Below are positions 18,644-29,646 of a stretch of 64,000 bases of DNA, one piece after another. Numbering within the stretch: the first letter of the stretch is position 1; the number at the start of each line of letters is the position of its first letter. Made by a program: the position numbers and the translations under genes. The stretch is taken from contig NZ_JAJKFQ010000001.1 in the NCBI RefSeq assembly GCF_020966635.1, forward strand, positions 1,178,001 through 1,242,000. Reading direction: 5' to 3'. Under the pieces are notes generated by a model. The model searched no databases. It had not been told where the DNA came from and was given only the letters and a program-made list of their open reading frames with translations. The stretch is from Stieleria sp. JC731 (GTDB taxonomy: Bacteria > Planctomycetota > Planctomycetia > Pirellulales > Pirellulaceae).

Positions 18644-18736
18644 GAAAAACTGGTGTCGAGCGAATCGAGTTTCTTATTTATCGTCGAAAACGCCCCATGA
18701 TAGGCATCGGGGGCGAAGTGGTACACTGCGGCGGAA

Positions 18737-20494
18737 ATGACAAAGATTCTGAAAACTGAAGCGACAACCGGCCCCCCATCTTTAACGCAACTGGCGATCT
18801 CGGCATTTATCGTTGTGGTCGCCGTTGTTGCGATGCGTTGGCCGTCGGGAGGCGAGAGTTTTTGGCTGGATGAACTGCATTCGGCCTGGGCCGTTGCCGC
18901 CGATTTTCCTGATATCTCCGCCCGTGCCGCGGATGGAAATCAAACGACGGGCTATTTCCATTCGTTGTGGATTTGGAAAAAGACGGTGGACTTGCTGGGC
19001 TTGGCAAATCTGCTCGGATTCGAATGGGCGATGCGGATCAGTAGCGTCGTTCTTAATGCGATTGCGGCACTGGTTTTGCTGTTCGGTGTGACACGTTCAT
19101 CGGGGCGGCTTGGCGGTGGATTGGCAGCGGCATTGTTGTTGGCATTCGATCAGCACGCCGTCTTTTTCGGTGGGGAGCTTCGTTCCTATGCGGCAGTCAT
19201 GCTTTGTTCCGCATTCGCGACGGCTTCAATGATGAAGATGCTGCAAACGGCAAAAGGCTCGCATGAAATCGCGGGACAAGACAACAAAGTCGATCGCGCT
19301 TTGACCGGACCGTCGGATGATGAAGTCACCGTTCAGGTGGGAGTCGGTCGCCTTTCGATGACGTTCTGGATCTGTCTGGCTGGGTTGTTGCACCCCACTT
19401 CGTTGGGCACTTTGGGCCTTTTGTTCCCGGTCGGTCTGATACTGACTTGGCGAATGAGACGCTTGAAGGTCTGGTCGGGTGATTTGGGAGTGCTGACATT
19501 TGGGCTGCTGACCTCGCTCTTGTTGGCCGCTTCGTCACTTCCACATTCTTGGCAGCGTCGAGATCTGTGGCGTGCTTTCGGTCAGGCCACGCGGTCGAAG
19601 CAACTTTTGGACGCTTGGGATTGGTGGTCGCTATTGTTGTTTCCAGGAATCACGCTGGTGCTATGTGTGGTTATATGCCGTTTTGTTGCCGGTCGACCAA
19701 ACGCGGCCTCTTCGCAACACAAGTCAGCAATAATGAAGCCCGCATCGGCTGACTGTTTTTGGTGGATACCGGGGCTGATTAGTGCAACGGCAACAGCTGT
19801 CTTTTTTATCGCGTCTTATGCGGACATCGTTCCGTTATGGCATCGTAGGTACTTCATCGCGGCACTGCCGATGCTGGCATGGACGGGTGGCGAGCTCACC
19901 GCAAAGCTGATTGATCGAGCGTTTGCGATTTCGCGGCAAAGTTCATTTCAACGTGTTGTACCGATTGCCATATTGATGGTTGTGATCGGGTTTCAGCTCT
20001 GGCACCAAGGCGTCCTGACGAAGTTGGCTGCTGGTCATTTGCCGATGCAATTGCGAGGGGAGCGATGGCGATCAGCAGTCGAAATGATCCAGCAAGAAAG
20101 CACCACGTCCGACTTTGTGTGGCTTGATAGCGGGTTGATCGAAGCAAGCTTGCTCACCGAAGCACCAGTGAGCTGGCCCGCGGAAGATGAACGGTTCTGG
20201 GACTACCTGAAGTTTCCAGTGCAAGGACCGTATCGGATCGACGAGGTCAAATTAGTTTCCTCACGATCGCCGATCGAATCCTTGTCTTTGCTGGTCGATC
20301 AGTTACCTGACGAACAGGCCCGTGTTTGGTTGTTGTCGCGATCGGGACGAGGGAACGTGCTCGCATTAATCGAACGCTTAGGTCAGGTGCGAAAGCTCAA
20401 GTACCGATGGCGCTTCAAAGCCAGACCCTCGGTTTTGGAAATCGATTTTGCGGCAATTGACGGTGAATCAGCGGCATCACTTGACGGTCACTAA
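18737..20494 (+). CDS. GT-C type membrane glycosyltransferase (GT39/ArnT-like)
   Basis: 585 aa, strongly hydrophobic with about ten membrane segments. The first extracytoplasmic loop carries SFWLDELHSAW with D45/E46, the acidic motif placed after the first helix in GT-C transferases such as protein O-mannosyltransferase and ArnT. These enzymes use polyprenyl-phosphate sugars on the outer face of the inner membrane. The C-terminal 130 residues are a soluble extracytoplasmic domain. It is divergent from hisD and 73 bp before a diheme cytochrome gene. The sugar and acceptor cannot be predicted. Confidence 0.82.
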   Translation: MTKILKTEATTGPPSLTQLAISAFIVVVAVVAMRWPSGGESFWLDELHSAWAVAADFPDISARAADGNQTTGYFHSLWIWKKTVDLLGLANLLGFEWAMRISSVVLNAIAALVLLFGVTRSSGRLGGGLAAALLLAFDQHAVFFGGELRSYAAVMLCSAFATASMMKMLQTAKGSHEIAGQDNKVDRALTGPSDDEVTVQVGVGRLSMTFWICLAGLLHPTSLGTLGLLFPVGLILTWRMRRLKVWSGDLGVLTFGLLTSLLLAASSLPHSWQRRDLWRAFGQATRSKQLLDAWDWWSLLLFPGITLVLCVVICRFVAGRPNAASSQHKSAIMKPASADCFWWIPGLISATATAVFFIASYADIVPLWHRRYFIAALPMLAWTGGELTAKLIDRAFAISRQSSFQRVVPIAILMVVIGFQLWHQGVLTKLAAGHLPMQLRGERWRSAVEMIQQESTTSDFVWLDSGLIEASLLTEAPVSWPAEDERFWDYLKFPVQGPYRIDEVKLVSSRSPIESLSLLVDQLPDEQARVWLLSRSGRGNVLALIERLGQVRKLKYRWRFKARPSVLEIDFAAIDGESAASLDGH

Positions 20495-20567
20495 TAGACT
20501 GTAGGTTGAAGCGGGGGGCTTCAACACAACAAAGGACATTGGACTCTCTGGAAGCACGACGATTCGA

Positions 20568-21956
20568 ATGCAAAACCACGATCGAAAACTTCTGATCTGG
20601 ATCGGATTGATGCTGGTGTCTGTCGTCTCACAGGAGGCTTTGGGGGATGACGGGCTTGGCCAGGAAATTGGGAATGCGGAATCGGGCTACCGATTTTTGA
20701 CCGAAACGGCCGTCCTGCCGAGTGATTTTCATCAATCAACGTTCGACCAGCTATGGAAGTCCTGGCCCGAGCCGTTGCGTGATCGTGCCGCCGCTGCCGC
20801 AGAAGACGAGCGTCGAAAGATGGCCTACAAGCGATACGGGCTAACCACTCGTCCCAACGACGATTCGGGTAAGCCGCTGCAGTATGTTGTTGACGCCGAA
20901 GGCAATTGGACGATGAATTGCTTTTCTTGTCATGGCGGTAGCGTCTATGGCACGCCGACCCCCGGTGCTCCAAACAACCGTTATGCGCTACAGTCGCTGA
21001 CGGAGGAACTTACCAAGACAAAATCGAAACTGGGGCTATTTCCTGGCCGAATGGAACTCGGAGCGTTGTTCATTCCGTTGGGGACAACCAACGGGACGAC
21101 CAATGCGGTGGTCTTTGGGATGGGGTTGATGAACGGCAGGGATTCGGAACTAAACGTTGTTCGTAAGCTTCCGGCATCTTTCACGCATCATGATATGGAC
21201 GCGCCGCCCTGGTGGTATTTCCATAAACGGCCGTCGATTTACATCGACGGATTTGCCGCCAAAGGGCACCGTGCGCTGATGCAGTTCACGTTGGTCCCTG
21301 AAAACGGTCCAAAGTTCTATCGCGACAACGAAGACAACTTTCGAGATGTCTATGCGTATCTGTCCTCGTTGCGGCCTCCAAAGTACACCGGATCGATTGA
21401 TCAGCGCTTGGCAGAGCAGGGCAGGGCAGTGTTCAATTCGAACTGTGCCGAATGTCATGGCACATACGGGAAGGATTGGACTTACCCCAATCGTTGTGTC
21501 CCGATTGACGAAGTCCAAACGGACCCCGTGCGACTGAAAGCTCTGACTGTCGAAGGTCGTCGGCGTTATGCGCAAAGCTGGTTCGCCCATGCGGGTGAGC
21601 CAGAGCAGCATGAAACCGTGCTTTCGCCCGTTGGGTATGTCGCCCCGCCACTGGACGGAATTTGGGCCAGTGCACCGTATCTGCACAATGGAAGTGTACC
21701 GACGCTTTGGCATCTGTTGCATCCAAAGGAACGCCCCGGGGTATGGCGGCCAGCATCCGAAGCACTGGATTCGGAGCGAGTTGGCTTGACGGTCGAGATT
21801 GTCGACGGGGTACCAGGCGACTTGGACGATCCGGTTCGGCGACGTAGCTATTTTGACACGAGCGTGTTCGGCAAGAGCGGCAAAGGGCACAATTACCCGG
21901 ATCTGTTGACCGAAGAAGAAAAACGTGCGGTCTTGGAGTACTTGAAAACGCTGTAG
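20568..21956 (+). CDS. Secreted diheme c-type cytochrome, RoxA-like
   Basis: 462 aa with signal peptide 1-26 (ending EALG) and two CxxCH haem-binding motifs, CFSCH at 118-122 and CAECH at 293-297. The segment PPLDGIWASAPYLHNGSVPTLWHLL in the second haem domain resembles the RoxA/MauG-like diheme group, which includes the rubber oxygenase RoxA and many uncharacterised relatives. It should be periplasmic or outer-surface and depend on cytochrome c maturation; a ResB-CcsA fusion is encoded elsewhere in the window. The role could be oxygenation, peroxidase activity or electron transfer; sequence alone does not decide. Confidence 0.88.
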   Translation: MQNHDRKLLIWIGLMLVSVVSQEALGDDGLGQEIGNAESGYRFLTETAVLPSDFHQSTFDQLWKSWPEPLRDRAAAAAEDERRKMAYKRYGLTTRPNDDSGKPLQYVVDAEGNWTMNCFSCHGGSVYGTPTPGAPNNRYALQSLTEELTKTKSKLGLFPGRMELGALFIPLGTTNGTTNAVVFGMGLMNGRDSELNVVRKLPASFTHHDMDAPPWWYFHKRPSIYIDGFAAKGHRALMQFTLVPENGPKFYRDNEDNFRDVYAYLSSLRPPKYTGSIDQRLAEQGRAVFNSNCAECHGTYGKDWTYPNRCVPIDEVQTDPVRLKALTVEGRRRYAQSWFAHAGEPEQHETVLSPVGYVAPPLDGIWASAPYLHNGSVPTLWHLLHPKERPGVWRPASEALDSERVGLTVEIVDGVPGDLDDPVRRRSYFDTSVFGKSGKGHNYPDLLTEEEKRAVLEYLKTL

Positions 21957-22166
21957 TGGACCGTCTCGGCCCTACTCTCGATCCCAGCGCGGGCGTATAA
22001 CTAGGACGCCCAGACAGATTGGCAATTTGAGCAAATTTCTTAGGTGCGACACGCATCTTTCCCATATACCGACAACGGTTGTTTGGTCGACCTGCTCGCA
22101 TTGGTCGATTAAACGTCGTTGCTTGGCTTTCATTCCCACTTCGCGTGGGTTCCGATGGAGTTCTGA

Positions 22167-23507
<1,341 letters not shown>

Positions 23508-23543
23508 TCAAGCCAGTTCTAGTCAAGGCAGGCGAGCTTCGCA

Positions 23544-23578
23544 GCAGAACGTCACTCTCTTTAAACGTGACGTTCTGC
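23544..23578 (+). terminator. Hairpin terminator candidate after thiC
   Basis: A perfect 12-bp stem (GCAGAACGTCAC at 23544-23555, complement at 23567-23578) with an 11-nt loop, 37 bp after the thiC stop. The following bases are AATCGTTT, so the T-run is weak. It may act as a terminator or as a 3' stabilising hairpin. Confidence 0.55.
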
Positions 23579-23628
23579 AATCGTTTGGGGATTCAGCTCG
23601 CATTCGCCACCAATCTTCTTTCAGGCGA

Positions 23629-23759
23629 CTAGTGCTTCGTTCGATATGAAACTACGGGTTTGGGTCATCAGCCGACGGGCATTCGCCCCGGTTATTGCAC
23701 TGAAACCGTGGCTAACGCCATGCGGCTAATCCTAAAATCGAATTGGAACGAAGCACTAG
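23629..23759. mobile_element. 131-bp MITE-like element with 14-bp terminal inverted repeats
   Basis: The ends are exact inverted repeats: CTAGTGCTTCGTTC at 23629-23642 and GAACGAAGCACTAG at 23746-23759. The interior holds AGCCGACGGGC.TTCG.CCCGGTT and AACCGTGGCTAACGCCATGCGGCT, which pair imperfectly, so the whole element folds as a long hairpin. A related copy is at 38358-38483. There is no coding capacity. The right end overlaps the 3' end of the minus-strand MFS gene and supplies its TAG stop. Confidence 0.7.
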
Positions 23760-25057
23760 GCTTGCGATTCGCTGGTGTTTACCAGGATGCCGGTGCCCCT
23801 GAGCCGATAAGTGAAGAAGGCGGCTCCGACCAGCATCAAACCACTGCAGATGAAGAAGATTCGCTGCGGTGCGTCGCCAAATCCTGGGCGGATCACGGGG
23901 TACAGAACTCCCGCAACCGTCATGAAGGCGAACGAGACTGCATTGGCGGTTCCCAGAAACTGACCCCGTTCATCATCTGGTGAAAGCTTCTGCAGCAATG
24001 CTTGCAGCGGCACGATGTAGAATCCTGCGGAAAACCCTGCCAGCAGGATTAGCAGTGAAACGTTGCTAAGTGCGACACGGACGAGCGGTTTCGTGTCAGG
24101 CATCCACGGGGGGACGGCTGCCAACAGGAAGAAAAACAGTACCAAACCAATTGCCCCAAACAGGGTCAGCCGAGGACGGATTTGGTCGCCCGACAATAAT
24201 CCAGCAACGGCACAGCCAAGTCCGATCGCGATCCCCAGGACTCCCATCAGCACACTCGCTTCGGTGTGATTGATGTGTAGCACTTCGGTGTATTCGGGAA
24301 CGATGAATAACGCCAATCCGGCAAGCATATAAAAGTAGCCCCAAGCCATCATGACCATCAGCAATCGGGTCTGAGCCATTTCGCGAATGGACGCGATGTA
24401 GGTGCTGAACGGGTTTAGCTTGATCTTCAAGTTCTTGTCGCCTGCATCTAGACGTGGAATCAAGTAACTTGCGATCCACCCCAGTATGGCAGTCGCGACC
24501 AGCAAGGCTCCCGGAAGCCACAGGATTCCAGGGGTGTCGTCCTTGGTTGCATAGTGATCGCTAGCGATGCCCGCGATCAGTGTGCCCGCAATCACCGCGA
24601 CGTTCGTCATCATGTTAATCGCACCGTTTGCACGGCTGAGGTGACGGTCGGAAACCAGTTCGGGAATCATGCCGTACTTCGCGGGACCAAAGAACGAACT
24701 TTGGCAGGTCAAGGCGGTCAACGCGAACAAGGTGAGCGGTAGGTTTTGGAGATAGAATCCCAGTCCTGCCACGGCGGCGATGGGGATCTCCGCGATTTTG
24801 ACCCACATCGTCACTTGCTGTTTTGAAAAGCGGTCGGCGATCTGACCGGCGAACCCAGACAGCAGCATGAATGGCACTGTGAAGCAGATGCTGACGACAC
24901 CCTGGCCGCCTTGGCCGAGTTGTCCACTCCAGGCCCCGTTGATGACCATGAAGGTCAAAATCACCTTCAGGATATTATCGTTCATCGCGCCAAAGAATTG
25001 GGCGACGATCAGGCCGATGAAGCCAGGGTTAAATAAATGTGTGGATCGTTTTATCAC
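23756..25057 (-). CDS. MFS transporter, LplT-like
   Basis: A 12-helix major facilitator protein of about 433 aa. The start FNPGFIGLIVAQFFGAMNDNILK and the loop GQIADRFSKQQVTMWVK are typical of the group with the lysophospholipid transporter LplT, sometimes fused to acyltransferases in other bacteria; here it is a stand-alone carrier. I chose the GTG at 25057 because the family's first helix starts soon after; a TTG at 25111 would add 18 polar residues. The last codons and the TAG stop (23756-23758) lie in the terminal inverted repeat of a MITE-like element, so the native C-terminus may have been altered. Confidence 0.85.
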   Translation of the reverse strand: MIKRSTHLFNPGFIGLIVAQFFGAMNDNILKVILTFMVINGAWSGQLGQGGQGVVSICFTVPFMLLSGFAGQIADRFSKQQVTMWVKIAEIPIAAVAGLGFYLQNLPLTLFALTALTCQSSFFGPAKYGMIPELVSDRHLSRANGAINMMTNVAVIAGTLIAGIASDHYATKDDTPGILWLPGALLVATAILGWIASYLIPRLDAGDKNLKIKLNPFSTYIASIREMAQTRLLMVMMAWGYFYMLAGLALFIVPEYTEVLHINHTEASVLMGVLGIAIGLGCAVAGLLSGDQIRPRLTLFGAIGLVLFFFLLAAVPPWMPDTKPLVRVALSNVSLLILLAGFSAGFYIVPLQALLQKLSPDDERGQFLGTANAVSFAFMTVAGVLYPVIRPGFGDAPQRIFFICSGLMLVGAAFFTYRLRGTGILVNTSESQA

Positions 25058-25256
25058 GATGGCAGCACTGGTTTGAGCCAAATCGAAGCGGACCGCACGC
25101 GTGGTACACAATCGTGTTCACAGTGCAATTTCGACTAGTAGAACCTGCCAAGTGGCACCAGAAGCGCGCTGAGCATGGTTTCAGCACACCTTTTGCCAGA
25201 TTGCGCCGCCGTTGCCAAGCGGAATTGATTTCTGCGGCAGCAGATCCGATGTCCTG

Positions 25257-25616
25257 TTAGCGATATCGAGAAGCCACTTCTGGCAGCGGGTACTCGGTGA
25301 TATCACGATCGCCTTCCCACTGGATGATTTCGTGCAACCGCCGAAACCCGGCCGTTACCAGTTCAGTCCGTTGGGCAACGAAGTCAGGGTCCAGGTCCGC
25401 TTTGGACATCGGACCAGAAACGATGACGGTTTCAAAGTCGTCGTGTTCGATGAACTGGGCTAGGACCGGATTGCATTTGAGATGTCGCTCGGCACTTGTG
25501 TGCAGAGTTTCAGGATCCAGTTCACCGATCACAAAGCGCAGGTATAAATCGCTATCAACGATCGACATCACGTCGTCGCCACAGACTTCACATCGATAAC
25601 CTTCGTCACATTTCAT
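25257..25616 (-). CDS. Small conserved-type protein with N-terminal CxxC
   Basis: 119 aa starting MKCDEGYRCEVCGDDV. Cysteines 3, 9 and 12, plus C48 further on, could bind a metal, though the spacing is not a classic zinc ribbon. The rest is acidic and predicted helical (FVIGELDPETLHTSAERHL). I do not recognise the family. It reads as a real gene because the frame is uninterrupted, starts with ATG and has codon use like its neighbours. It lies on the same strand between dapB and the MFS gene, with a palindromic terminator candidate separating it from dapB. Confidence 0.65.
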   Translation of the reverse strand: MKCDEGYRCEVCGDDVMSIVDSDLYLRFVIGELDPETLHTSAERHLKCNPVLAQFIEHDDFETVIVSGPMSKADLDPDFVAQRTELVTAGFRRLHEIIQWEGDRDITEYPLPEVASRYR

Positions 25617-25657
25617 TGTGATCCGACTGACGAAACGTAGTGGTCTGTGGTGGGTGA

Positions 25658-25687
25658 AAACGCCGGCGATCGATCGCCGGCCCGTTT
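25658..25687 (-). terminator. Palindromic terminator after dapB
   Basis: GCCGGCGATCGATCGCCGGC at 25662-25681 is a perfect 20-bp palindrome flanked by AAAAC on the left and CCGTTTT on the right. Read on the minus strand it is a GC-rich hairpin followed by GTTTTC, 100 bp past the dapB stop; the flanking A/T runs could make it work in both directions. Confidence 0.55.
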
Positions 25688-25781
25688 TGGATTGAGCAGC
25701 GGTTGGTCGCTACTTCCGCTTTTTGCCGCGATGATGCGCGGCTTAGCCGCATGCCATGAAATAGTTTCAGGGCGGCTGCGG

Positions 25782-26585
25782 CTACATTTCTAGAACGTCA
25801 AACATGTCGTACATGCCAGCGGTTTTCCCGTTCAGCCATTTTGCCGCTGCGACAGAGCCGCCGGCGTAGCAGTCGCGATTACTGGCGGCGACGTTTAGTT
25901 CGATGCGTTCGCCAAGCATGCCGAACACGATCGTGTGTTCGCCCGGGTTGTCGCCGACACGAACAGCGTGGTAGCCGATTTCGTTTCGCGTACGTTGCCC
26001 GGTGTGGCCTTCGCGTCCGTGGACGTGCTTTGTGTCGTCACCCATTTTCTCGGCGATCATGTCGCCGAACTTCAAAGCGGTTCCGCTTGGCGCATCGGCT
26101 TTGAAGCGGTGATGACGCTCGATGATTTCGACATCCAGTCCACCGGGGACATTCAGCAGTTTTTCGGTGATTTGCTGCGCGACTTTCATCGAAAGATTGA
26201 CCGCCAGAGACATGCTCGGTGCCCAGACGACTGGGATTTTTTCGGCGGCATCACGAAGCCGCTCGATCTGTTCGTCGGTCATTCCTGTTGTCGCGACGAC
26301 CAGCGATGTTTCGTGAGCAATGCACTTATCGATACAGCGATCGATCGCCTGCGGCAGCGAAAAGTCAATCACGACGTCAACGTCAGTAGGCCATTTCGAT
26401 GACAACGGAACGTCGATGTTTCCGATGCCGGCGATTTCTCCGGCGTCTGTGCCCAGCAATGAATGTTGGTCGTGTTCAATCGCGGCAACGATTTCGATCG
26501 ACTCATCAGCCGCGGCGAGGGCAACGACTCGGCGGCCCATTCGGCCGGCTGCGCCGTGAACGGCAATTCGTAGTAGATCTGACAT
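25782..26585 (-). CDS. dapB: 4-hydroxy-tetrahydrodipicolinate reductase
   Basis: 267 aa. It reduces 4-hydroxy-tetrahydrodipicolinate in the diaminopimelate/lysine pathway using NAD(P)H. The dinucleotide-binding motif GAAGRMGRRVV lies at 11-21, the central VVATTGMTDEQ region at about 97-107, and the substrate-binding HHRFKADAPSGTA near 158-170. The presence of dapB fits a bacterium making DAP for lysine or peptidoglycan. It follows thrC on the same strand after 325 bp, so it is probably transcribed on its own. Confidence 0.96.
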   Translation of the reverse strand: MSDLLRIAVHGAAGRMGRRVVALAAADESIEIVAAIEHDQHSLLGTDAGEIAGIGNIDVPLSSKWPTDVDVVIDFSLPQAIDRCIDKCIAHETSLVVATTGMTDEQIERLRDAAEKIPVVWAPSMSLAVNLSMKVAQQITEKLLNVPGGLDVEIIERHHRFKADAPSGTALKFGDMIAEKMGDDTKHVHGREGHTGQRTRNEIGYHAVRVGDNPGEHTIVFGMLGERIELNVAASNRDCYAGGSVAAAKWLNGKTAGMYDMFDVLEM

Positions 26586-26910
26586 GTGTGACTTAATGGG
26601 GAAGCAGCGACTGAATTTAAAGAGATGCGATCATCCCGATGATGGATGATGCGTTGCAGGGTGACAAGTAGGAGCGAAAGCTTGTACCCGCCTGCAGTTC
26701 CGAGTGGCCTATCCAAATTTCCTTGCCGATCAACCGCATGAAATCATTCGTCATGCAAGCTGGCGCGAAAGACTCGCCGCGTCACTTGGTTGCGACTGCG
26801 TTTGACGATCACCGCCGATCTGCAAGGGTTCGATCCTTGGTGAAACTCGCTGGCCTCCATGAAGCACTGGGCTCCATGGGGCTCAGTCGGCGGTGTGACG
26901 CCGGAACCTG
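26586..26910. other. Intergenic region between thrC and dapB
   Basis: 325 bp without a supported gene. A plus-strand frame from 26723 runs into the thrC region but is antisense shadow. GGGTTCGATCC near 26820 resembles a tRNA T-loop but its stem does not pair and no cloverleaf surrounds it. Confidence 0.4.
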
Positions 26911-28338
26911 CTATGCGTACAGTTGGATCGCTTTGATGATGTCATCGAGTTCGTTTGGAACCGCGATCGCTTTGTTGGCGAACGATGCTTTGCTAACACC
27001 ACGGCTTCCCAAGGTGTTGTTAAAGACTTCTTGGTCGGTGGTGTGGTAGGCCACCGTTGCGGTCGGGTCTTTCAGCTCGTGGCCGGTAAGAATGCAGACG
27101 ACGCGGTCCGATGGTGCGATTACACCTTCGCGTCGCAGGACCTTGGCACCAGCGACACTGGCAGCCGAAGCGGGTTCGCAACCGAAGCCACCGGCGCCCA
27201 CCATTGCTTTCGCGTCCAAGATTTCTTGGTCGCTAACTTGGCGGACGACGCCGTCGCAGTACTCAAGGGCACGCAAACACTTTTTCAGGTTAACCGGGCG
27301 ATTGATTTCGATGGCACTCGCCAGCGTGTCTGCTTTGATGCCGTTTTGGTCCATGTAATCCATGTATTCACGGATGGGATCCAAGTTCACATGGCCACCA
27401 TTCCAGCGGACGCCTCGTCGCTCGTGCAGCTCATACAGCGTGTCGGCTCCGGCAGCATTGATGATCGCTAGGCGAGGGACACGGTCGATCAGACCGAGTT
27501 CTTTCAGTTCCATGAATGCTTTGCCGAAGGCGCTGCTGTTACCCAGGTTTCCTCCGGGAACGACGATCCAGTCGGGGATCTCCCAACGCAGTGCTTCGAG
27601 GACGCGAAACATGATCGTCTTTTGGCCTTCAAGGCGGAACGGATTGACCGAATTGACCAAGTAGATGCCCAGCTCTTGAGCGACTTGGCGGACCCGGATC
27701 ATTGCGTCATCAAAGTCACCAGCGATCTGCACCGTCAATGCGCCGTAGTCGAGCGCCTGGCTCAATTTGCCGTACGAGATTTTGCCGCTGCCGATAAAGA
27801 TGATCGCCTTCATCAAGCGGGTCGCGCTGCAGTACAACGCGAGCGACGCGGATGTGTTGCCGGTGCTAGCACAGGCGGCTCGTTTGGCACCCAGCAGTTT
27901 CGCATGGGTGATCGCGGCACACATGCCGTTGTCTTTAAAACTGCCCGACGGGTTCATGCCTTCGTACTGAAGGTGCAGTTTGCCCGAATCCATACCGACG
28001 AATCCGCCGACGGCATCGGTTTGTTGCAGCAGCGTTTGTCCTTCACCGACCGTGACGATTTCGCTTTGTGGGGCGAACGGCAGAAGTTCGTGAAAGCGCC
28101 AGACTCCCGAAAAACGAACCGGATTGGTTCGTTCAGACCAGCGTGCTTCGAACTCGCGAAGGTCTTTGGGAACTTCCAGTCGATCCCATTCGTAGGCAAC
28201 ATCCAGCAGGTTGCCACATTTGGGACAGGACGTGTGCAATTGGCCCGCATCGTAAGTCGCACCACATTCTGGGTTGATGCAACGTTGGAATGCCAAATCG
28301 GTCTTGATCGACGACGGTTCTTTTGCGGACTGAATCAT
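26911..28338 (-). CDS. thrC: Threonine synthase
   Basis: 475 aa, PLP-dependent, converting O-phosphohomoserine to threonine. The N-terminus carries a zinc-ribbon-like module ([13 protein letters not shown]...CPKCG), common in longer threonine synthases. The PLP lysine is in [11 protein letters not shown], and [15 protein letters not shown] is the phosphate-binding glycine loop. It is preceded by a 495-bp gap containing its promoter and is divergent from lspA. The neighbouring dapB serves another branch of the aspartate family, a loose functional grouping. Confidence 0.95.
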   Translation of the reverse strand: MIQSAKEPSSIKTDLAFQRCINPECGATYDAGQLHTSCPKCGNLLDVAYEWDRLEVPKDLREFEARWSERTNPVRFSGVWRFHELLPFAPQSEIVTVGEGQTLLQQTDAVGGFVGMDSGKLHLQYEGMNPSGSFKDNGMCAAITHAKLLGAKRAACASTGNTSASLALYCSATRLMKAIIFIGSGKISYGKLSQALDYGALTVQIAGDFDDAMIRVRQVAQELGIYLVNSVNPFRLEGQKTIMFRVLEALRWEIPDWIVVPGGNLGNSSAFGKAFMELKELGLIDRVPRLAIINAAGADTLYELHERRGVRWNGGHVNLDPIREYMDYMDQNGIKADTLASAIEINRPVNLKKCLRALEYCDGVVRQVSDQEILDAKAMVGAGGFGCEPASAASVAGAKVLRREGVIAPSDRVVCILTGHELKDPTATVAYHTTDQEVFNNTLGSRGVSKASFANKAIAVPNELDDIIKAIQLYA

Positions 28339-28833
28339 GGCAACAAGTGTCGTTTGTTTGGTGATTTCCCTAAACAGGGTCCGGCCGGGACGGTGTGCTG
28401 AATCGTTCGGTCAAAAGGCTGACAAACGCATCAACTGCAAGTGGCTCAAATGCAACGAATCCGCCTTTGGGGGGCGGCAAGCGAACAGCGGAGCTTTTTT
28501 TCGCTCCCCCGCAGCGCAAAGTTGTTTTGGGCAAGCATAGATGCCAAACAAAGTTTTGTCGCTAGTGGTTTCCGCTTTCGAGCGCCTTGATCCAGTGAAG
28601 TTGATCTGGGCAAGTTGAGACGACAATTCTACCGTGTAGGTTCAATTGGCGAATGGAGATCGCCAAGTTAAACGGAGTTCGGTGGGGTGACTCGAGGTTT
28701 GGAAATTCGCGTCAGCACCGTATTTCCCGTTTGAATCCAGCCGGACCAGAACTGCAATCGAACCGTCGAACACGGTGAATCCAGTCGAATCGGGTAAATC
28801 GCCCGCCTATCAATCCCCTTTCACCTCCCGATC
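28339..28833. other. Divergent intergenic region between thrC and lspA
   Basis: 495 bp between two divergent genes, so it holds at least two promoters. Around 28490-28515 there is GGAGC, a run of eight T and C, then GCTCC, a possible small hairpin. No gene was supported; short frames on both strands lack family resemblance. Confidence 0.4.
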
Positions 28834-29490
28834 ATGCCGGACCAACCTGAATCCGCCGAAGCCACCGCCAGCGAGCACAATGACGGGAGTCCACGACCCA
28901 CTAATGGTGCCCAGCTACCCGTTCCGATCGCTGGCAGGGCTGTTCTTTTCGCGATTCTTGCAATTGTCGGTGGAGCGACCGATTTGCTGAGCAAGCAATG
29001 GATTTTTAATTGGCGTGGATTGCCTGGCGAGAGGGACATTTGGTGGGTTTGGGAGCCGTTTTTTGGAATTGAGACCGCGGTCAACATCGGCGCGGTGTTT
29101 GGGATCGGTGCAGGGCAGGGCACCCTGTTCGCCCTCGCGTCCGTTTTGGCAGCAGCCGGCATCATCGTCTGGCTGTTCGTCTTTAAGGCGGCCGAGTCCC
29201 TGTGGCTGACCGTCGCACTTGGTCTGGTCGGTGGTGGGATTATTGGGAATCTTTACGACAGGATGGGAATGTGGTGGGATCCGGCTTATCCCGATGCGTG
29301 GCGAAGTGGAGTGCGTGACTGGATCCTCTGGCGAATCAATGCGCGTCTGACTTGGCCAAACTTCAATATCGCCGACTCGTTGCTTGTTGTCGGTGCATGC
29401 ATGCTGCTTTATCAGAGCTTCTTCATGCAGCCAGTCCCGGATTCGGAATCGACACAGAAGTCGGATGTTACGCCAGTCAGCGACCAGTAG
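28834..29490 (+). CDS. lspA: Signal peptidase II (lipoprotein signal peptidase)
   Basis: A 218-aa inner-membrane aspartic protease that cleaves prolipoproteins at the lipidated cysteine. Four hydrophobic segments are seen, with the catalytic aspartates D142 in GNLYDRMG and D181 in NFNIADSLLVVG, and the conserved TDLLSKQW near 49-56. The N-terminus has about 32 extra polar residues, and the loop between catalytic motifs (WWDPAYPDAWRSG) is longer than in E. coli. Its substrates would include the lipoprotein candidates in this window. A HisN-like phosphatase follows after 156 bp. Confidence 0.95.
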   Translation: MPDQPESAEATASEHNDGSPRPTNGAQLPVPIAGRAVLFAILAIVGGATDLLSKQWIFNWRGLPGERDIWWVWEPFFGIETAVNIGAVFGIGAGQGTLFALASVLAAAGIIVWLFVFKAAESLWLTVALGLVGGGIIGNLYDRMGMWWDPAYPDAWRSGVRDWILWRINARLTWPNFNIADSLLVVGACMLLYQSFFMQPVPDSESTQKSDVTPVSDQ

Positions 29491-29646
29491 TGTCGCCTTG
29501 CTTTAGTGCTCATCGTCGCCATTGCGTTGCCTCGGACGGTCCTGTGAAAACCGACGCAAACCTGTTAAAGACTTGCAGAACCATCTTCAGACCGGTGCCT
29601 TCTGCCGGGCAACGCAAGCCTCTTTCCTGCAACGCACGACTTCGCG

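Noticed and set aside
26816-26832. Possible tRNA T-arm (GGGTTCGATCC)
   Set aside because: The flanking bases give only wobble pairs beyond the first, and no D-arm, anticodon arm or acceptor stem can be built around it.
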